In this document: positions 56,901-64,000 of the stretch, one piece after another
Position numbering within the stretch: position 1 is the first letter of the stretch
Layout: each line of letters opens with the position of its first letter
Source: Malus domestica
Lineage: Eukaryota; Streptophyta; Magnoliopsida; Rosales; Rosaceae
DNA length: 64,000 nt
Assembly: GCF_042453785.1 (NCBI RefSeq)
Contig: NC_091665.1
Coordinates: 29,250,501 to 29,314,500 of the forward strand
Direction: 5' to 3'
Translations under genes and position numbers: made by a program
The notes under the pieces: generated by a model
The model's database searches: none
The model's input: the letters and a program-made list of their open reading frames with translations, nothing else
Told to the model about the DNA's origin: nothing

Positions 56901-59900
56901 TCTCCGGGTTAGAACTGCCGGATCTTGGCCCTTTTATTGTAACTGGAAAGAAGCTGCTGCTGGTAGGCTGCGATGCGGGTAATGGTCTGTTTGCGATTCT
57001 CCTCTGCTAGATCTAAACTTGTGGCTATCTTCTTACTGTTATGCTTAATGTTTGGAAGTAAAGTGTTGATGCTTGGCACGATAATGTTGGGAGGAATGAT
57101 TGCTTTTGAACCATATGCCAAAGAGAAAGGAGTCTCACCAGTTGCTCATCTTTTGATGATGCGATACGCCTATAAACATCCAGGGAGTTGATCTAGCCAT
57201 TTTCCCTTCTTGTCGGTTAGGGATTTCTTGAGGCAGTCGAAGATCATCTTGTTGGATGTTTCGGCCTGCCCATTGCCTTGAGGATATCTCGGCATGAACA
57301 TGTGCTGCTTACTACTATACTTTTGGAATAACTTTGCCAACTTTTTGCCTACGAATTACGGGCCGTTGTCTGTGACAATGGATTGAGGGATGCCAAATCG
57401 GTAAATGATGTTCTTCCATATGAAACGTTCTATATATATCTGAGTCGTGGTCATCATGGGCTCTACTTCTACCTATTTAGTGAAGTAATCGGTTGCCACC
57501 ATCATTATGCCTCTGCCCCTAGTAGCGGGCAGCATTGGCCCTACTAGGTTGATTGCCCACTGCATAAACGGCTAAGAACTCGTCTGGGGGTGTAGTTCAT
57601 CAGCAGGCAGCACTGGTATCGGCTTGTAACGTTGTATGCTGTCACACTTTTGTACTAACTCCTTAGCATCTTGGTGCATGGTAGGCCAGTAGTAGTCTAA
57701 ATTAAGAGCCTTATGTGCTAAAGATCGGCCTCCAGAGTGATTTCCACAAACACCTTCATGGATTGAGCTTAGAACCTTCAATTTATTGGGATGCGCTAAG
57801 CAACAAAGATGTGGTCCGGTGTAGGATCTTCGGATGAGAATGCCATTCCATATGTAGTGGCATGTTGCCTTTATTTGGAGCTTCCTAGATTCCAACCTTT
57901 CCGTTGTGAGTATGCTGTTAACCAGGTAGTCTATAATAGAACTTTGCCAATTAGGAGTTATACTAACCTGTGACACCTCAGCTACCGGCTTCGCCTCTAT
58001 GCTTGGCTTGTCTAAATACTCCATCGGAATCGAGCGTTTGAGTTAGTGGTCTAGGGCGGAGCCTAAACCGGCTAGTGCATCCGCGTGGGCGTTGTCTGCC
58101 CGCGGAACTTGAGTGAGAGTGTAAGTTTGAAATGCCTTAAGCTGCTTGCTTACCTTCTCTAGGTATTGTTCCATCCTCGGATGTTTTGCCATGTACTCCC
58201 CAATAGTCTGGCTGGTGATTAGCTAGGAATCGAAATGAATTACGAGCTTTTTCAAAGCCAATCTTTTGCCATTCAAAGGCCTGCTAGTAGAGCCTCATAC
58301 TCTGCTTCCTTGTTGGATGTTTTGAAGCCTAGAGTGATCGTTTTCTCGAGCATTAAACAGTCTAGAGTGACAAGGACCATGCCTGCTCCCGAGCCTTTGT
58401 AGTTGGATACGCCGTCGACATGCAAATGTCAGAAGTTTTCATCGGGTGAAGCAGACATGGCTAAGGTGTACTTGACTGCTTCTAGGGCTTCGTTGGGCCG
58501 CTCTGTTGCACCGCCTAGGCTAGGCGTAACCTCCGTTATGAAGTCTGCCAAGGCTTGAACCTTTATCGTCGTGCGGGGTCGGAAAACTAAATTGTATTGG
58601 CCAAGTTCCAACGCCTACTTCATCTCTCGTTGAGAAACGTCTGGACCATGTAGGATTGATCGTAGAGGATATTAAGTCATTACGATGACTGTATGTGCTT
58701 GAAAGTATGGTCTAAGCTTCCAAATTGCAACAACTAGCGCCAAAATCAATTTTTTGATCTTCGAGTATCTAGTTTTCGCATCGAGAAGAGCTTTAGAAGT
58801 GTAGAATACCAGTAGTTGGGCCGTGAAAGAGAAAGGAGTCTCACCAGTTGCTCGTCTTTTGGTGATGCGATACGCCTATAGACATCCGGGAAGTTCATCT
58901 AGCCATTTTCCCTTCTTGTCGGTGAGGGATACTTTAAGGCAGTCGAAGATCGTCTTGTTGGATGCTTCAGCATGCCCATTGCCTTGAAGATATCTCGGTG
59001 TGAACATATGCTGCTTGATGTTATACTTTTGGAAGAATTTCGCCAAATCTCTGCCCACGAATTGCCAAGTAAATGTATAAGTCATCCGCTGCTTCCGGCT
59101 TAGATAGTAAGGGATGTGATGTGAGATACTTCTTCATGTCTTGGAAAGCTCTTTTGCACTCTTCATCCCATTTATCTTGGTGTGTCCTCTTGATGGCCTA
59201 GAAAAAAAAGCTTGCATCGATCGGTGGACCGTGAAAGAAAGCGGCTAAGGGCAGCTGCACGTTCAGTCAAGCTTTGGATCTCCTTCAAGGTAGTGGCAGA
59301 TTTCATCTGTAGGATCGCTCGGATTTACTTGGGATGTGCTTCGATTCCTCATTGGATTACTAGGTACCCTAAGAATTTGCCTGAAGATACTCTGAATGTG
59401 CATTTGGTAGGGTTAAGCTTCATCTTGTACTTTCTAAGGATGTTGAAAGTTTTTGCTAGGTTGCAGATGTGGTCCGATCGCTACTTGCCTTTAACCATGA
59501 TGTCGTCGACATAGACCTCCATGGTTACCCTAATTTACTTTTTGAACATCATATTTACTAACCTTTGGTAAGTGGCTCTCGCGTTCTTAAGGCCAAAGGG
59601 CATGGCCTTGTAGCAGTAAGTGCCTCGCTTGATTACGAATGCGATTTTTTCCTTGTCAAACTCATACATGGCTATTTGGTTGTAGTCGAAATATGCGTCC
59701 AAGAAACTGAGCAGCTAGTTCCTGGAAGTTGAATCTACCAACAGATCAATTCGAGGAACCGATTAAGCATCTTTTGGGCTTGCTTTGTTAAGTTCGGTGT
59801 AGTCTACGCAAACCCTCAATTTGCCCTTCTCTTTCTTCACGACTATCATGAAGTTGGCAAGTCATGCTAAGTGTGATACCTCTTCTATGAATCCGGCCTC

Positions 59901-60345
59901 CAGTAGCTTGTCAATTTCTACCTCAATGATCTCTACTCGCTCAGATGCGAAGTGTCTTCTTTTTTGGATCATCGGTTTGGCAGCAGGGTCGACGTTCAGC
60001 TTGTGGCAAGCTATCTCGGGATTGATGTCGAGCATGTCAGAAGGTGTCCATGCAAAGACATCTCGATTTTCCCTAAAGAAAGCCGTGAGTTCTTCCTTCT
60101 CAGTTAGGCTTAGAAGTGAGCTGATTCTAGTCGTCTTTTCTGGTTGCTGGGATCAAGAATGTTGTCTTCGGCATCCTCTTCGAGTTTCCATCCTAATTCA
60201 TTTGCTTGGGCGCCATCTTCTTGGTCTGTTTGGGCCCCATCTTCTTGATCTGCTTGCTGTAATTGCTATTTGGTAGCTTTTTCATCCATTTGAACCTTAA
60301 TAACCTTTACGGAAGTAAAGGTTCTCTTCTTTGATTCCTTTAACA
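56900..60345 (-). pseudogene. gypsy pol: RT, RNase H, integrase (decayed)
   Basis: On the minus strand, in order: RT with the catalytic YVDDIMVK (YVDD codons at 59502-59513); RT/RNase H connection with TSKALLDAKTRYSK and LRPYFQAHT (58680-58830); RNase H with LGQYNLVFRPR and ALADFITE (58429-58611); integrase zinc-binding region with a GNHSGGRSLAHKAL / YYWPTMHQDA segment (57572-58024); integrase core (57119-57480); and the C-terminal part SLDLAEENRKQTITRIAAYQQ (56909-57121). Stop codons (for example beside YVDD) and frameshifts occur throughout. A misplaced copy of integrase sequence interrupts the RT/RNase H connection. RT-RNase H-integrase order identifies Ty3/gypsy. Confidence 0.85.
58826..59063 (-). 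repeat. Misplaced integrase duplicate within RT/RNase H
   Basis: This ~238 bp segment repeats 57119-57357 (integrase core) with about 10% differences. It is spliced between an RT end resembling LSRKPEAADDLYIYLA and TAQLLVFYTSKALL, where normal elements encode the start of RNase H. It is out of frame with the RT side. Confidence 0.85.
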
Positions 60346-60349
60346 CTTT

Positions 60350-61190
60350 TGTTGATGCACAAAACCGGAGGTCTTGGAACAACGTAAATCCGACCATGAA
60401 TCTGCAAGAAATGTAAATAACACAAGATGTATCGTGGTTCACCCCAAGGTTTGGGCTACGTCCACACTGATTATGTACAAAACCGGAGGTCTTGGAACAA
60501 CGTAAATCCGACCGTGAATCTGCAAGTAATGTAAATAACATAAGATGTATCGTGGTTCACCCTAAGGTTTGGGCTACGTCCACACTGATTGTATTTCTCT
60601 GAGAGTATTTGTGAGGGAGAGAAATGGAAAGAGCTTCTGAGGGTGAGAGAGCCCTTCCATGGCCTAATAAATTGGCTTCTCCCAATTGTGAGGGTGATGG
60701 GTACTTTTATAGAATAAGGACTCCTCACTTATTACATATTTGCCTCTTCCTTTATCACATAATTACATTTAAGTCCCCCGAGTATTTGTACAAGATCTAA
60801 ATACGAGGCCCTAAATATGGTATAAACAGTAGTCCCCTAAGTTTTCAGTCAAGAGAGTCTTTTGGCTGGAGACTTGAAATTCAGTCCATGTGTGGGTCGA
60901 AGTAACTAAATGTTGTCTTAAATTGATGTTCGATATAAGGCGGTGCTTAATCTGAAATGATGCTCAACTAGAAGTAGCACATGCTACGAGGCTGCGAGGC
61001 TCATGGCTTATTTTGTCTTGGTTGGCTCGGCTTGTGGCGTTGAAGGTGAGGGAGTCTCTTTCATAGAATAAGGGCTCGCTCCTCAATACATGAATGATGG
61101 GCTAGAGTTGATGCTATCTAATAATTGCATTTAAGTCCCCCAAGTATTTGTACGAGATCTAAATACGAGGCCCTAAATATGGTATAAACA
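60350..61190 (-). mobile_element. Solo LTR of another gypsy family, 841 bp
   Basis: Exact 5 bp target duplication ACTTT (60345-60349 and 61191-61195). On the minus strand it starts TGTTTATACC and ends GCATCAACA. A ~120 bp segment at its 3' (U5) end is tandemly duplicated (60355-60474 and 60475-60594). The U3 start is also present twice (61190-61125 and 60832-60765). No internal region follows, so it is a solo LTR, inserted between the protease and RT regions of the host element. Confidence 0.85.
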
Positions 61191-61195
61191 ACTTT

Positions 61196-63976
61196 CATTG
61201 TGCATCGTCGAGATGCGGCCTGGTCAGATTTGATCTCTCTGACTCATCTTCCCAGGATACAGAATCAGATCTTTTGATACTAAACGGAAGTGACGACATC
61301 CGGCTTGATCAACCAAGGTCTCTCAAGAATCCCATTGTAGGGAGATGGGTCACTTATGATTGTGAACGTCTGCTTTGAGATAACTAATAGTGTTTTCATG
61401 TCAAGTGTGATGTGGCTGATGGCAGTCGAGGTGTGCCCATTGAATCCGGTAAGTATCTTTGCTCGGTGTATGATTATGCTTTCCAAGCCCATCTTCTAAA
61501 TGACTGAGAGTTGAAGTAGGTTGACTGCACTTCCATTGTCAACCATAATTCTGTTAACTATAGCATGGGCCAATTAGACAGATACTACTAGTGCGTCGTC
61601 GTGTGGAAAATTGACGCCTTTTTCATCCTGCTTGGTAAAGCTAATAATGGATTCGAGTTAGGTGTTGACTGCTTGGACTTGTGAAACTAGTAAAGCTTGC
61701 TGGATCTTCTTTTTTTTGAGTTGTTGGTGGCCCACAAGTGCTCGGATTCGGCGAATATGTCATTGATTCAAATTGTCTTGGTTGGCGGCTCTTCGTCATC
61801 GTCTACGTTCCTTCTAGGCTGCGCAGCTGGCTTGCCCAAGTATCTGTCGACCTTGTCTTCTTTCATGAGATTTTCTAGGTAGTTATTCCAAGTGTAACAG
61901 TCGTCGGTTGTGTGATCGGAACCTCGGTGGAATGCATAGTATTTAGTATGATCCAACTTGGAAGTATCTCTCTTTGATTATTTTGACAGCTTGAACCATA
62001 ACTCGTTCTTGATGTCACGAAGGATTTGGTGGATCGAAATTGAGAACTTAGAGTAGTTCTTGGTTGTCAAGCCTTCTTTGGTCTTGGGTCGGTCCCTACG
62101 TTTGGCCTCTTACCTGCTTTTGCTGGACTGTTTCCCATCCTTCTTCTTTTAAACCACTACCAACTCTTTTCGAGGCTGCTCGGGCCCCTTGTCTGCCTGT
62201 CGAGCCTCATCCTAAAGTCCATGCTTCTCTACCAGAGAAAAAAAGTTTACTAGAGTTAGATCTTCTTTCATGATCATTTCTTCGAACAATAAGTGGTCTT
62301 CTGGGAGTCATTTTTGGAAGGCTGCGCTTGCTATCAAGTCGTCTCATCAGACAATGTTCACCTTCTCTGCTTGGAACCTTTTCACGTAGTCGCAGAGCGA
62401 CTCCTTTAGGTTTTTCTTAACGTTAAACAAGTGATCAGACTTTTTCTTGATCGAGCGGTAAGATGAGTATTCTTTGGTGAAAACCAAAGAAAAATCATTA
62501 AAACTCCAGATGGATCATGGTGGCAAGGTGTGAAACCAATCTTGCGCCTCACCTTGTAAAGTGGTGGCAAAGATATTGCACATAAGGGCATCGTTGCTCC
62601 AATAAAGGACTATCATGCTTCGGTAGTGCTTCAAGTGTCTCTCTGGATCTCTATCTCTTTTAAAATATGTGAAGTGTGGCATGCTAAACTTGCGTGGAAG
62701 CTATGCCTGCTCGATCTCGTTCGTGAAGGGTGACCTGCTCATGTTGGTCATATCCCATCGTAATGCTTCATTGGCCCCTTCGTTGCATTGGAAATTACGC
62801 AATCGTTCATTGATGAGTATCTCTACCTCTTCCTGAATTTGCCTTTGTTGGGGGTAACGGAGCTCTCAGCTACCCCCAGTCTTGAGATGCTGGTCTAGGC
62901 TATTTTTCCACGTTATCAACTCGTCTATGTCCGGCGGCGGTGCATGTGGTCCATTCCTAGCAGGCGAGGGAATTCTTCGCAAACTGCTGGTTGAACTTAC
63001 TTCTCTCCGTCCATCATGCTACCTATTTTGATATGATGTGGATAATGCTCTTTACGGGCCTAACTGTGAATGAACGTTTCGCCTGGAAGGCTGTCCATGT
63101 TGATTATCGGAGTGTGGCTCCAACTGTAAATGTATGCTCGTTTGTGGGCTTAGTCGAAAGTGCACACTCCTTCATGCGCTTAAACAGGAGTATATGCTAT
63201 CTCGGGGGCCCAATCGGGAATGTACGCTGCCCGAACTCTCGATTCGTGTTTGGTCCATTGGTTGTTTGCCAAAACGCTACTGAATAGGTTTCTCATCTGC
63301 CATTGTCCAATTTCGGGGCACCTCGTCTGGGGCACGTTGGATCTCGATGCGTTGCAAGAGCTGATTTACCAAGTCGTCTGTTGTGCAAGGGCACTCGTCA
63401 ACTCTATGACTTGTCGGGACAAGTGTTGTTCGCCATTCAGATTGGAAGAGCTTGGAATAAATGTGCCTCCTTGAACAGTGGAAGGGTGGTAAACTCCGGG
63501 GGTGAGATTTTAAGTTGGGAAATGTCAAATTCATGGAGAAATGTGGTGAAAATACCACCGGCTCGATGGTAGGTCTGAATAGTTGAGATTATCTTGGGCT
63601 GACTTGGGCTGCTTGGGAAACCATGGAAGCAGGCTGGGTCGCGATAGTAGGCTGGGCCACGAGAGTAGGCTGCTCAACGTGTGGTGCACGCAAGTGTGAG
63701 GCTTGGGCTCGGCTTGGCAACGCATTAAGCTCACGTTGGATTTGGGCAGCACGGGCCGGTTTGCCTTAGGCTTGGAGTGATAAGGCTTGGGCTGTGGGCT
63801 TTGGATAGCACGACAAGCTTGGATGACACGGCTTGGGCCGTGGTGGTGACGCTATGAACCTCGTCGTGGGTGGCTACCGTGGTGGCCACCACGGTAGTTG
63901 CCATGGTGGAGCCTTGTGGTGGTGGTGCCGCTCCACTTATTGTCACGTTTAGCCTCATGGATCGTCGTGGTCCCAT
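61196..63976 (-). pseudogene. gypsy gag and protease region (decayed)
   Basis: Minus-strand frames: a putative gag start at 63976 (MGPRRSMRLNVTISG); capsid-type segments at 62200-62900 in shifting frames; a zinc-finger-like MDHTKYYAFHRGSDHTTDDC at 61956 downward (H/C-rich, typical of gag-end in Tat elements); and a protease-like stretch at 61280-61492 (KILTGFNGHTS..., YNGILERPWL). Frequent stops. The 5' LTR and PBS would lie past 64000. Confidence 0.68.
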
Positions 63977-64000
63977 CTCTTGAACATTGGAATTTTTGTT

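Noticed and set aside
59821-60276. + strand frame of 151 codons in the gypsy element
   Set aside because: Antisense shadow of the decayed minus-strand RT region.

Overview
The window is plant nuclear DNA: intron-split genes with GT-AG junctions, AT-rich spacers, plant-only gene families (CYP82 P450s, AFP/NINJA, GAUT) and dense plant transposons. The repeat repertoire (a ~152 bp MITE with GGAAAACT ends, LTRs of gypsy families, tRNA-derived SINEs) suggests Rosaceae, probably apple or pear. That assignment is from memory of the families and was not searched.

Region 1 (0.9-20.4 kb) is a CYP82 cytochrome P450 cluster. Two intact two-exon genes (A at 4.7 kb, B at 13.6 kb), each encoding 524 aa, are accompanied by four decayed copies, all of which keep only exon 2. 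Matching flanks show that the larger unit 'intact gene plus downstream exon-2 pseudogene' was duplicated (about 4.4-11.9 kb and 13.3-20.4 kb). The first unit was then split by a chromovirus-type LTR and gag fragment. The pseudogene of the second unit was hit by a SINE, by a non-autonomous LTR element that itself holds a 395 bp TRIM, and by a copia element.

Region 2 (20.4-24.8 kb) is retrotransposon debris: copia RT/RNase H on the minus strand and a probable gypsy LTR and leader.

Region 3 (25.2-48 kb) is the gene-rich part. It holds an ERD2-like seven-helix protein (+), an AFP/NINJA-family ABA and jasmonate signalling repressor (+), a G3BP-type NTF2/RRM protein (+), a GAUT9-like pectin galacturonosyltransferase (-) and a membrane-anchored protein of unknown function (-). 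MITEs and MULEs with clear target-site duplications sit between them. A broken duplicate of part of the G3BP gene lies 3 kb upstream of the intact one.

Region 4 (48.2-64 kb) has no host gene that I can recognise. It holds MITEs, a 1,054 bp Mutator-like element with 9 bp target duplications, and a large decayed Ty3/gypsy element of Tat type. The gypsy element reads on the minus strand (gag, protease, RT, RNase H, integrase) and runs off the right edge. Beyond its pol lies an extra ORF in antisense orientation (+), with what looks like its own promoter and leader intron. A solo LTR of another family, flanked by 5 bp target duplications, interrupts it.

The host genes look unrelated in function. 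The P450 cluster is the only group whose members clearly share history and probably chemistry.
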